NCBI GenBank assembly: GCA_023428065.1
Contig: JAEYZI010000061.1
Coordinates: 8,322-72,321, forward strand
Length of the DNA: 64,000 nt
Origin: Actinomycetes bacterium
Lineage (GTDB): Bacteria > Actinomycetota > Actinomycetes > Actinomycetales > Microbacteriaceae
Direction of reading: 5' to 3'
The notes under the pieces: generated by a model
Database searches by the model: none
What the model saw: only the letters and a program-made list of their open reading frames with translations
Told to the model about the DNA's origin: nothing
Shown here: one piece after another, positions 17,501-23,931 of the stretch
How the letters are laid out: the number at the start of each line of letters is the position of its first letter
How positions within the stretch are numbered: the first letter of the stretch is position 1
Program-made: the position numbers and the translations under genes

Positions 17501-17946
17501 TCCGTGCCGCGCGCGAGCACGACGAGGTGCTCGCCCTCGGGATCGGGCTCGCCGTTCTGCGGACCGGCCAGGCCGAGCGAGAGCTCCACCCCGAAGACGG
17601 TCGCGACGCTCGAGGTCTCCGCAGCCTCCGCGAAGCGGACGATGCCGGCGAAGGTGTCGTGGTCGACGAGCGCGAGAGCGGAGAGCCCCAGCCGCTCGGC
17701 CTCCTCGAGGAGCTCCTCGGGCGAGGACGCGCCGTCGAGGAAGCTGAAGCTCGAGTGCGCGTGCAGTTCGGCGTAGGGGAGAGCATCGGCGTCGCGTACG
17801 AGCTCGCGAGGCGGCAGGTAGGGGCCGCGCTTGCGCGAGAACGCGGGGCCGTCGCCGCCGTCGTGGGCATCGTCCTGAGCGGGACGACGCCCCGAGAGGG
17901 TGCGCTCGAACTCCGCCCAGGGGACCGGGGGATTGCTCCACCCCAT
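14542..17946 (-). CDS. dnaE2: error-prone DNA polymerase DnaE2 (ImuC)
   Basis: 1134 residues, full length for DnaE2. An N-terminal PHP domain begins at AELHAHSSFSFLDGASS. The polymerase core carries the catalytic PDIDVDFDSDRR motif, then the helix-hairpin-helix region (GIGMPLARRIVAEREEGGAF) and a C-terminal OB-fold (RIEVAGLVTHRQRPATASG). DnaE2 is the polymerase of the mutasome that performs damage-induced mutagenesis and needs ImuA' and ImuB. The ATG at 17946 is 13 nt after the imuB stop, so it is cotranscribed with imuB from the LexA-controlled promoter near 19520. I saw no frameshift in the core. Confidence 0.94.
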   Translation of the reverse strand: MGWSNPPVPWAEFERTLSGRRPAQDDAHDGGDGPAFSRKRGPYLPPRELVRDADALPYAELHAHSSFSFLDGASSPEELLEEAERLGLSALALVDHDTFAGIVRFAEAAETSSVATVFGVELSLGLAGPQNGEPDPEGEHLVVLARGTEGYHRLARAMTEANLRGGEKGRPVYDLDELAAIGGSHWAVLTGCRKGAVRRALEEGGADAAGRALDELVARFGRDAVHVELIDHGDPLDSDRNDVLAELASARRLPVLATGNVHYAAPDRRHLAAAVAAVRARRSLDELDGWLPATGGAHLRSGREMRERFARYPGAIEHGLELAAELAFPLRRAKPALPKQHVPEGHTPMSYLRELVWAAVPARYPDLEEADRRRIEAELDVIEKKDFPGYFLIVHDIVAFARSRGILCQGRGSAANSAVCYLLGITAVDAIAYRLPFERFLSSLRDEEPDIDVDFDSDRREEVIQWVYERYGRRNAAQVANVIQYRPKNAVRDMAKALGYSPGQQDAWAKQVDAHAWNLEADAVADSDIPRPVLELARELLKAPRHLGIHSGGMVLTDRPVGEVVPIEHARMENRTVIQWDKDDAAWMGLVKFDLLGLGMLAALQHCLDLIREATGEHWELATIPKEEPAVYDMLCRADSIGVFQVESRAQMGLLPRLQPRAFYDLVVQIALVRPGPIQGGAVHPFVRRKLGKEPVEYAHPKLVPVLERTLGVPVFQEQLMQMAMAVGECSGEDADLLRRAMGSKRGLERIDRLREKLYAGMASNGLTGAAADDIYAKIQAFANFGFAESHSLSFALLVYASSWIKLHYPAAFLAGLLRAQPMGFYSPASLAADARRHGVRVLRPDILRSGAEAGLEPLVEDAPPTPTGLDSCRDRHQPHPGDFDPTGPDVSRAHRRDGASAVRLGLGAVRGIGMPLARRIVAEREEGGAFRSMEDLVRRVGLTTAQLEALATAGAFEPFGLATREALWRAGSAAEDRAEYLAGSVVAVQPPLFPDPTAFETLSADLWATGISPDDHPVRHLRPHLEARGVLSSEQLRTAESGRRIEVAGLVTHRQRPATASGITFMNLEDETGLVNVICGAGFWARHRRVARDEPAVIVRGILERSAEGVVNVLADAIEPLRAGVAHRSRDFR

Positions 17947-17959
17947 CAGCGGCCGCCCA

Positions 17960-19510
17960 TCAGTCGTACCGCCCCTCGGCCCACCAGCCCTCGCCGTCGA
18001 GCACGAGCAGCCACGCGCATCCGCTCGCGTCGACGGCCTGCACGCGATGCGCGGTGCGAGCTGCCGCGGGATCCCACCAGCGCTCCTCGAGGGGCCACGG
18101 CCCCGCCCACGCGGTGAGGTCGCGGCGCGTGCCGGTCTGCGACACGATGACGGCAGGCGCCGCGCTCACACGTCCCCGCTCGTCGACCGTGACGGGACGG
18201 CCGTGCGCATCCTCCACGCGGAGGGGCCGCGGCACGGCGTAGACGGTCGTGGGCTGCGGGTCGGGAAGCGCCCCGGGCCACGGATGGGCGCGCCCGCGGG
18301 CGACGGAGGCGCGGTCGCCCCACGGCACGAGCGCCTGACGGTCGGCGGGGCGGCGACCACCCGTGAGCTGCGGGGTGAGCACCCCGCGATGCCCCACCAT
18401 GCCCTGCACGCGCGAGAGCACCGAGTGCACGCGCTCGTCGGGGCCCGTGCCCCACAGCCCCGTCTCGTGCACGTGGACCGGGTCGACGGCGTCGGGGCTC
18501 ACCCGCACGCGCGCGACGGGCGAGCGCAGCACCTCGGTGGCCTGCAACTGCCAGCGCACGCGATCGACGACCTCGGCGGCGGAGAACGACCGCGGGTGCA
18601 GCCACACCCGCTCGTCGAGCTCGCCGTTCTCACCCGTGAGCTCGACGCGGAGGGCCGTGCAGACGAGCCGCTCGCCGATGAGGGCGCGCACGAAGTCGTC
18701 GCACGCCGCCCGCACGCCGAAGGCGACCTCGTCGACGCGCTCGACGGGGGGCTCGAAGTCGACGACGGCGTCGATGTCGCGCGGCGGGATGCGGGGCGTC
18801 GCGGGGCGTTCGTCGCGTCCGCGGGCGAGGGCGTGCAGCCGGGCGCCGAGCGGCCCGAAGCGCGCCGCGACATCCGCCGCGTCGAGCCCCGTGAAGGCGC
18901 CGAGGGTGCGGATGCCGAGCCGCGGCAGGAGGGATGCGAGCTCGGGGTCGCCGAGGGCTGCGACGGGCAAGGGGGCGAGGAAGGCCCCCGCAGCGCCCGC
19001 GGGGACGATCCGCACGGCGTCGGGGACGCGTGAGGCGGCGTCTCCGGCGCCCCGCGCGGCGAGCTCGGCCGCGAACAGCCCGTCGGCGATCCCGACGCGC
19101 GCGCCGGACGCCCCGGCCCCCGCAGCGATCCCGGCGACCGTGCGCGCCGCCGCGAGCTCCCCGCCGTAGTAACGCGCGGGCCCCCGTGCGCGCACCGCGG
19201 CCGTGCCGGGGGCGAGCGGATGCCAGCCGGGCAGAGCCTCCTCGAGGGCGGTGAGCACCGCCTCGAAGGCGCGTGCCGCGATCTCCGGCCGCTCACGTTC
19301 GACGCGCAGTCCGGGGCAGCGCCCTTGCGCCTCCCGCTGACGCATGCCGAGCCGCACGCCCTGCGCACGTGCCGCGGGCGTGCACGCCGTCACGGCGCCG
19401 CCGGCGATGAGCGCGACGGGCTCGGACTCGGGGATGCGATGCTCGCGCGCCTGAGCGCGCACGGCCCAGTCGGGGACGTGGAGCACGAGGAGTCGGGGAG
19501 CGGAGCTCAT
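17960..19510 (-). CDS. imuB: ImuB, catalytically inactive Y-family polymerase homologue
   Basis: 516 residues. The Y-family layout is recognisable, but the metal-binding acidic residues are gone: the position of the usual DMDAFF motif reads LHVPDWAVRAQ, and the second SxDE motif is replaced near VRARGPARYY. ImuB acts as the hub that links ImuA', DnaE2 and the sliding clamp. Residues 95-300 hold the palm/thumb and little-finger regions. The C-terminal ~130 residues, with many W and R residues, correspond to the ImuB tail. The ATG at 19510 follows a promoter (TTGACC, 17 bp, GAGAAT) that contains a perfect LexA box. Confidence 0.9.
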   Translation of the reverse strand: MSSAPRLLVLHVPDWAVRAQAREHRIPESEPVALIAGGAVTACTPAARAQGVRLGMRQREAQGRCPGLRVERERPEIAARAFEAVLTALEEALPGWHPLAPGTAAVRARGPARYYGGELAAARTVAGIAAGAGASGARVGIADGLFAAELAARGAGDAASRVPDAVRIVPAGAAGAFLAPLPVAALGDPELASLLPRLGIRTLGAFTGLDAADVAARFGPLGARLHALARGRDERPATPRIPPRDIDAVVDFEPPVERVDEVAFGVRAACDDFVRALIGERLVCTALRVELTGENGELDERVWLHPRSFSAAEVVDRVRWQLQATEVLRSPVARVRVSPDAVDPVHVHETGLWGTGPDERVHSVLSRVQGMVGHRGVLTPQLTGGRRPADRQALVPWGDRASVARGRAHPWPGALPDPQPTTVYAVPRPLRVEDAHGRPVTVDERGRVSAAPAVIVSQTGTRRDLTAWAGPWPLEERWWDPAAARTAHRVQAVDASGCAWLLVLDGEGWWAEGRYD

Positions 19511-19545
19511 GCTCCATTCTCGAACACATGTTCGAACGGGTCAAC
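19511..19545 (-). promoter_or_regulatory. SOS-controlled promoter of imuB-dnaE2
   Basis: On the minus strand TTGACC and GAGAAT are separated by 17 bp, ending 5 nt before the imuB ATG. The spacer is almost filled by the palindrome at 19520-19535, so LexA binding would exclude RNA polymerase. Confidence 0.7.
19520..19535. promoter_or_regulatory. LexA box (SOS box) of imuB
   Basis: TCGAACACATGTTCGA fits the actinobacterial/Gram-positive SOS-box form TCGAAC-N4-GTTCGA exactly, with perfect dyad symmetry. Confidence 0.85.
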
Positions 19546-19557
19546 TCCCGCGGCCCC

Positions 19558-19860
19558 TCAGCCCACGAGCTCGACCTCCGCGATGACGACGTCGCCCGGC
19601 TCGACACCCTCGGCACGGCGGATGCGGGCGCCCACCACGAGGCTGTACGTGCCCGACGATGCGGAGGGGAAGATCGAGGTCGACCAGCTCGTGGCGCCGA
19701 TGCGTGCGACGACCTTGACGGCCCCGAAGCCGGCGCGCGGCAGCGCGTCCACCCACTCGTGGATCTCGGCGGACTGCTCGGGCGGCAGCTCGACGAAGTA
19801 CCACTCGTCGCGCACGCGCGCCTCCCAGCGCCGCAGCTCGGACTCGAAGCGGTACCGCAT
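19558..19860 (-). CDS. DUF1905 domain protein
   Basis: 100 residues, one complete DUF1905 domain: FESELRRWEARVRDEWYFVELP, then FGAVKVVARIGATSW and SLVVGARIRRAEGVEPGD. The fold is a small beta barrel and its function is unknown. The gene lies between imuA' (18 nt upstream) and imuB (47 nt downstream), but it has its own TAGGCT hexamer 6 nt before the ATG. It may therefore be expressed independently of the SOS cassette that surrounds it. It has no obvious DNA-repair motif. Confidence 0.85.
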   Translation of the reverse strand: MRYRFESELRRWEARVRDEWYFVELPPEQSAEIHEWVDALPRAGFGAVKVVARIGATSWSTSIFPSASSGTYSLVVGARIRRAEGVEPGDVVIAEVELVG

Positions 19861-19866
19861 CGCGCC

Positions 19867-19872
19867 AGCCTA
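19867..19872 (-). promoter_or_regulatory. -10 hexamer for the DUF1905 gene
   Basis: TAGGCT (minus strand), 6 nt before ATG 19860, in the gap after imuA'. Confidence 0.48.
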
Positions 19873-19878
19873 GGCGGC

Positions 19879-20583
19879 TCAGCCGAGGGCCCGCAGGGGG
19901 GCGGGGACGGCGGCCGTCTCGCCGGGTGCGCGGGCGACGACGGGAGAGACGGCCCCTGCGGCATCCGGCAGCCAGAGGCGCCGAGACCGCGTGCGCCCCG
20001 CCCACGCGGGGGAGCTCGACGCGACCGTCACCTGCCGCGCCGCGAGGTGCCCGAAGCCCGCGCCGAGGCCCGCCCAGTCGCTCTCGGCGATCTCGAGGCG
20101 GGCGTGCGCGCGCGGCCAGTCGCGCATCGCGACGAGCACGGCCTCGCGCTGCCGCAGGCGCGCCGCGAGTCGACCCGCCGCCGCCTCGCCGACGCGGGCC
20201 CGGGCGGGCGGCTGGACGAGCACGACCGCGACGGCGTCGACGAGCGCCGACACGACGGGGAACCACTGCTCGCCCGGCTGGGGCACGAGCACGAGCCGGG
20301 TGAGGTCGAGGCCCGCGGCGGCGGCCGCCTCGATCCCGAGATCCGGCATGCCGACGACGGCGCACCACGCACCCGCGCGACTCGGCTCCCGCAGCAGTTC
20401 GAGCGCGAGGGCCGTCGACCCGTCGACGGCGTAGCTGCCGCCCGCGACGAGAGCCCCCTCGGGCAGGAGCTCCGCGATCGCCTCGGAGGTCGGCAGGGTG
20501 CGGTCGGCGAGCCGCGTGCGCTGCATACCGCGGATGCGGTCCTGCAGGCGCCGGATCTCATCCGCGCGCGCCGTCTCGAACAT
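19879..20583 (-). CDS. imuA': ImuA' (actinobacterial mutasome accessory protein)
   Basis: 234 residues. It is RecA-like in arrangement: a short N-terminal helical segment (IRRLQDRIRGMQ), then GGSYAVDGSTALALELL in the place of a degenerate P-loop (no GKT), and a beta-sheet core with LVLVPQPGEQW. Members of this family lack the RecA ATPase motif and bind ImuB within the mutasome. The assignment rests on this pattern and on gene order with imuB and dnaE2. The ATG at 20583 is overlapped by a perfect LexA box and preceded by TATCAT, so the gene looks leaderless and SOS-controlled. Confidence 0.85.
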   Translation of the reverse strand: MFETARADEIRRLQDRIRGMQRTRLADRTLPTSEAIAELLPEGALVAGGSYAVDGSTALALELLREPSRAGAWCAVVGMPDLGIEAAAAAGLDLTRLVLVPQPGEQWFPVVSALVDAVAVVLVQPPARARVGEAAAGRLAARLRQREAVLVAMRDWPRAHARLEIAESDWAGLGAGFGHLAARQVTVASSSPAWAGRTRSRRLWLPDAAGAVSPVVARAPGETAAVPAPLRALG

Positions 20584-20591
20584 GCGTTCGA
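20576..20591. promoter_or_regulatory. LexA box (SOS box) over the imuA' start codon
   Basis: TCGAACATGCGTTCGA is a perfect TCGAAC-N4-GTTCGA dyad. On the minus strand it covers the region from the end of the -10 hexamer through the ATG and just into the coding sequence. Confidence 0.85.
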
Positions 20592-20596
20592 TGATA
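20591..20596 (-). promoter_or_regulatory. -10 hexamer for imuA'
   Basis: TATCAT (minus strand), 7 nt before the ATG at 20583; its last base is shared with the LexA box. Confidence 0.6.
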
Positions 20597-20628
20597 CGCC
20601 GAGCGGCCGACCTCGGGCAGGGCCGACG

Positions 20629-21300
20629 TCAGGGCAGGAGCGGCAGCGCGGGGAGGGCGTCGGATGTCGAGAGGGTCGCGACCCAGCTGAACACGACGAA
20701 TGCGACGACGTTGACGACGACCGTCACCCAGAAGACCACCTGGAAGCTCATCTTGACCGTCTTGTGCCGCACGACCTGCTGGGCGATCACGGCGCCCGGC
20801 CAGCCGCACGCGAGCCCGAGCGCGAGCAGCGAGCCCTCGCTGAGCCGCCAGCCCTCCGCTTCCGCCGCCTTCTTGTCGAGCGCGTACGCGACGAACGTGA
20901 CGAACGACATCCCCACGTAGAGCACCCACACCCAGAACGGGATCGGACGGATGAGCGCGACGACGAACGCGATGCCGAGGAACCCGACGACGGCGAGGTA
21001 GCCGAGCCGACTCGCGCGCTTCGTGGGCGTGAGCCGCACGTAGGGAGCCGCGACGGGGGCGCGGCGACCCGCGGCGGCCGAGAGGAGGGTCGCACGCCCC
21101 GCGCGCCGCTTGCCCTCGGGGGAGAGCTCGAGCTCGTAGCCGATCTCGTCGCCCTGCATCGGCCGCGGCTGCCCCTGCCCGAACGCGGAGATGTGCACGA
21201 ACACGTCGGGACCGCCGACGGCGGGGGTGACGAAGCCGAAACCGCGCTCGTCGTTCCACGTCGTCAGCACGCCGCTCATCCGCACCGGGCCAGGTTTCAT
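20629..21300 (-). CDS. cold-shock domain - DUF1294 membrane fusion protein
   Basis: 223 residues. Residues 8-70 form a cold-shock (S1-like OB) domain with the nucleic-acid-binding segment DERGFGFVTP and DVFVHISAF. After a basic linker come DUF1294 transmembrane helices (LGYLAVVGFLGIAFVVALI and three more) with the DUF1294 motifs YALDKKAAE, GGxxGA-like GWPGAVIAQ and RHKTVKMSF. It places an RNA- or DNA-binding domain on the inner face of the membrane; the role is not known. The ATG at 21300 is supported by TAGCAT 9 nt upstream; ATG 21279 is an alternative. A structured inverted repeat lies upstream at 21357-21409. Confidence 0.87.
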   Translation of the reverse strand: MKPGPVRMSGVLTTWNDERGFGFVTPAVGGPDVFVHISAFGQGQPRPMQGDEIGYELELSPEGKRRAGRATLLSAAAGRRAPVAAPYVRLTPTKRASRLGYLAVVGFLGIAFVVALIRPIPFWVWVLYVGMSFVTFVAYALDKKAAEAEGWRLSEGSLLALGLACGWPGAVIAQQVVRHKTVKMSFQVVFWVTVVVNVVAFVVFSWVATLSTSDALPALPLLP

Positions 21301-21309
21301 GGTGATCGG

Positions 21310-21315
21310 ATGCTA
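21310..21315 (-). promoter_or_regulatory. -10 hexamer for the CSD-DUF1294 gene
   Basis: TAGCAT (minus strand), 9 nt before ATG 21300. Confidence 0.42.
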
Positions 21316-21356
21316 CGTCCGCATCGTCGGGGACGACAGACGCGCCCGGCGCGTCG

Positions 21357-21409
21357 CGTACCCCGTCTCCGGGGGGAGACCCGTCCCCCTTCCCCGGAAT
21401 AGGGGTACG
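21357..21409. repeat. nested inverted repeats upstream of the CSD-DUF1294 gene
   Basis: Perfect 8-bp arms CGTACCCC/GGGGTACG (21357-21364, 21402-21409) enclose a second 6-bp hairpin GTCTCC/GGAGAC (21365-21370, 21375-21380). A third GGGGTAC copy lies at 21425-21431. It could be an operator or an RNA structure; nothing else is seen in this 207-bp gap apart from the tRNA terminator. Confidence 0.45.
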
Positions 21410-21468
21410 GCGGTTCCCGGGTTCGGGGTACAGCTTCGCGTGCCTGCCGACGAGCCCACCGAGACGAC

Positions 21469-21499
21469 GAAGGCCCCGGACGAATCGTCCGGGGCCTTC
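21469..21499. terminator. hairpin terminator downstream of tRNA-Leu
   Basis: A perfect 13-bp stem (21469-21481 with 21487-21499) with a 5-nt loop, 8 nt beyond the tRNA 3' end in the minus direction. It is symmetric enough to work on both strands. Confidence 0.7.
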
Positions 21500-21507
21500 C
21501 ACTCGCG

Positions 21508-21592
21508 TGCGCGAGGGGGGACTTGAACCCCCACGCCCTATACGGGCACTAGCACCTCAAGCTAGCGCGTCTGCCAATTCCGCCACCCGCGC
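21508..21592 (-). tRNA. tRNA-Leu (anticodon GAG)
   Basis: An 85-nt cloverleaf read on the minus strand. The acceptor stem is GCGCGGG paired with CTCGCGC plus discriminator A. The anticodon stem CTAGC/GCTAG encloses the loop TTGAGGT, giving anticodon GAG. It has the long variable arm expected of tRNA-Leu and a T arm with GTTCAAG. CCA is not encoded. It reads CUC (and CUU), and CTC is the dominant Leu codon in most genes of this window. A TAGTGT at 21626-21631 (minus) may be its -10. Confidence 0.93.
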
Positions 21593-21686
21593 GAGTGCGA
21601 TCCTCACCAGGAGGACCGGAGATAGACACTAGCACGCTCCGGGAACCCCGCTCGACCACTCCGCCCGTCGAAGGTCCCCGGACGGG

Positions 21687-21692
21687 TACCGT
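21687..21692 (+). promoter_or_regulatory. -10 hexamer for the M20 peptidase
   Basis: TACCGT, 6 nt before ATG 21699. Confidence 0.42.
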
Positions 21693-21698
21693 GGGGGC

Positions 21699-22994
21699 AT
21701 GGACGGCGCGCTCGAGGACACCGCCCGCATCGCCCGAGACCTCATCCGCTTCGACACCACCAACTGGGGTGACGGTCGAGCCGCGGGGGAGACGGAGGCC
21801 GCGGAGTACGTCGAGGCGGAGCTGCGCTCGCTCGGCCTCGAACCGCGCCTCTACGACGCCGCCCCGCGCCGTACGAGCGTCGTCGCGCGCGTCGAGGGCG
21901 CCGACCCCACGCGGCCCGCGCTCGTCGTGCACGGCCACCTCGACGTCGTGCCCGCCGACCCCGCCAACTGGAGCGTCGACCCCTTCGCCGGCGAGATCCG
22001 CGACGGGATGCTGTGGGGCCGCGGCGCCGTCGACATGAAGGACATGGACGCCATGATCCTTACGAGCCTCGGCGACATCCTGCGCTCCGGGCGTCGACCG
22101 GCACGCGACCTCGTCGTCGTGTTCTTCGCCGACGAGGAGAACGGGGGAGTGTTCGGCTCGCACCACCTCGTGACGCGGCATCCCGAGCTCTTCGCGGGCG
22201 CGACCGAGGCGATCAGCGAGGTCGGCGGGTACTCGATCGACGTCGGGGGGCGACGCGCCTACCTGCTCCAGACCGGCGAGAAGGCGCTCCTGTGGGTGCG
22301 TCTCGTCGCGCGCGGGGTCGCCGCCCACGGCTCACGCGTCATCCGCGACAACGCGATCACCAAGCTCTCCGAGGCGGTCGCGCGCATCGGGCGTCACGAG
22401 TGGCCCGTGGAGGTGGGCATGACGGCGAGCTCGATGCTCGACGGGGTGCGCCGCATGCTCGACGCGAGCCCCGAGGAGGACCCCGTCGAGCTCATCGAGC
22501 GCATCGGTGTGGGCGCGGGCTTCCTGCGCGGCACCGTGCGCACGACGTCCAACCCGACCGTGCTGCAGGCCGGCTACAAGCACAACGTCATCCCCGATCG
22601 TGCCGAGGCGCTCGTCGACATCCGCCCCTTCGCGGGGCAGGAGGAGGCCGTGCTCGCCGAGCTGCGCGAGCTCGCGGGGCCCGACGTCGAGGTCGAGATC
22701 GTGCACCACGACGTGGGCCTCGAGACGCCCTTCTCGGGCCCGCTCGTCGAGAAGATGGTCGCCTCGCTCCAGCGTCACGACCCGGGGGCCGAGGTGCTCC
22801 CGTACCTGCTCTCGGGCGGAACCGACAACAAGGCGCTCAGCATGCTCGGCATCACGGGCTACGGCTTCGCGCCCCTTCGCCTGGGACCCGAGCTCGACTT
22901 CCCCGGCATGTTCCACGGCGTGGACGAACGCGTGCCGCTCGACGCGCTCGCCTTCGGCCGCGCCGTCCTCACGGATCTGCTCCTCGACGCCTGA
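21699..22994 (+). CDS. M20/M25/M40-family metallo-peptidase
   Basis: 431 residues. The di-zinc site is visible: H in VVHGHLDVVPAD, bridging D in LWGRGAVDMKDM, E-E in FFADEENGG, and a C-terminal H in MFHGVDERVP. A lid/dimerisation domain lies between about residues 190 and 310. Members hydrolyse dipeptides or remove acyl groups from amino acids (ArgE/DapE/carboxypeptidase types); this one resembles the actinobacterial group annotated as dipeptidase or M20 carboxypeptidase. It is cytoplasmic, with no signal peptide. It is followed by uppP on the same strand, which has its own -10 hexamer. Confidence 0.88.
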   Translation: MDGALEDTARIARDLIRFDTTNWGDGRAAGETEAAEYVEAELRSLGLEPRLYDAAPRRTSVVARVEGADPTRPALVVHGHLDVVPADPANWSVDPFAGEIRDGMLWGRGAVDMKDMDAMILTSLGDILRSGRRPARDLVVVFFADEENGGVFGSHHLVTRHPELFAGATEAISEVGGYSIDVGGRRAYLLQTGEKALLWVRLVARGVAAHGSRVIRDNAITKLSEAVARIGRHEWPVEVGMTASSMLDGVRRMLDASPEEDPVELIERIGVGAGFLRGTVRTTSNPTVLQAGYKHNVIPDRAEALVDIRPFAGQEEAVLAELRELAGPDVEVEIVHHDVGLETPFSGPLVEKMVASLQRHDPGAEVLPYLLSGGTDNKALSMLGITGYGFAPLRLGPELDFPGMFHGVDERVPLDALAFGRAVLTDLLLDA

Positions 22995-23037
22995 CCTCCT
23001 CGTCCGCGCGGCGGACGCCGACCGCCCCCGCGCCTGA

Positions 23038-23043
23038 CAGAAT
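23038..23043 (+). promoter_or_regulatory. -10 hexamer for uppP
   Basis: CAGAAT, 8 nt before GTG 23052. Confidence 0.4.
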
Positions 23044-23051
23044 CGACCCCC

Positions 23052-23921
23052 GTGGACTTCCTCGAAGCGATCATCCTCGGCATCATCCAGGGGCTCACCG
23101 AGTTCCTCCCGATCTCGTCGAGCGCGCACCTGCGCATCTTCGGCGACCTCGTCGGCTGGGGCGACCCGGGGGCGACCTTCACGGCCATCACGCAGCTCGG
23201 CACCGAGACGGCCGTGCTCATCTACTTCTGGAAGGACATCACGCGCATCATCGGCGCGTGGTTCCGCTCGCTCACGCCGGGCGGGGGAGGCAAGCGCTCG
23301 ACGGGGGTCCGCAAGGGCGACCCGGATGTGCGGCTCGGCTGGCTCATCGTCATCGGCACGGTCCCGATCGTGCTCGTCGGCTTCTTCCTGCAGGACACCA
23401 TCCGCACGGCACTCCGCTCGCTGTGGGTCGTCGCGATCGTGCTCATCGCCTTCGGCGTGCTCCTGTGGCTCGCCGACCGCCTCGGCCGCCGCACCAAGAA
23501 CATCGACGAGATGAGCTACCGCGACGGCATCCTCGTCGGGCTCGCCCAGATGCTCGCGCTCATCCCGGGCGTGAGCCGTTCGGGTGCGTCGATCAGCGCG
23601 GGGCTCGCCCTCGGCTACACACGTCCCGCCGCGGCGCGCTTCGCGTTCCTGCTCGCCGTCCCCGCCGTCTTCGGCTCGGGCCTCTACGAGACCTACACGG
23701 CGCTCACGTGCGAGCCGGGGGTCGACGCGGGATGCGGCGTCGGCTACGGGCTGGGCCCGACCATCGCGGCGACCGTCGTCGCATTCGTCGTGGGTCTCGC
23801 GGTCATCGCGTTCCTCATGCGCTACCTCGAGAAGCGCTCGTTCCTGCCGTTCGTGATCTACCGCATCGCGCTCGGCGGCGTCGTCATCGTGCTGCTCACG
23901 ACGGGCGTGCTCCAGCCCTGA
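23052..23921 (+). CDS. uppP: undecaprenyl-diphosphatase UppP (BacA)
   Basis: 289 residues, polytopic membrane protein of the usual BacA size. The first signature QGLTEFLPISSSAHL is at residues 14-28 and the second, PGVSRSG, in the middle; both line the active site. It dephosphorylates undecaprenyl diphosphate to recycle the lipid carrier for peptidoglycan and other surface polymers. Two hydrophilic loops, SLTPGGGGKRSTGVRKGD and CEPGVDAGCGVGYG, are slightly long for the family. The start is GTG 23052. The convergent PAC2 gene ends 10 nt after its stop. Confidence 0.94.
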   Translation: MDFLEAIILGIIQGLTEFLPISSSAHLRIFGDLVGWGDPGATFTAITQLGTETAVLIYFWKDITRIIGAWFRSLTPGGGGKRSTGVRKGDPDVRLGWLIVIGTVPIVLVGFFLQDTIRTALRSLWVVAIVLIAFGVLLWLADRLGRRTKNIDEMSYRDGILVGLAQMLALIPGVSRSGASISAGLALGYTRPAAARFAFLLAVPAVFGSGLYETYTALTCEPGVDAGCGVGYGLGPTIAATVVAFVVGLAVIAFLMRYLEKRSFLPFVIYRIALGGVVIVLLTTGVLQP

Positions 23922-23931
23922 CGGGGCGACG

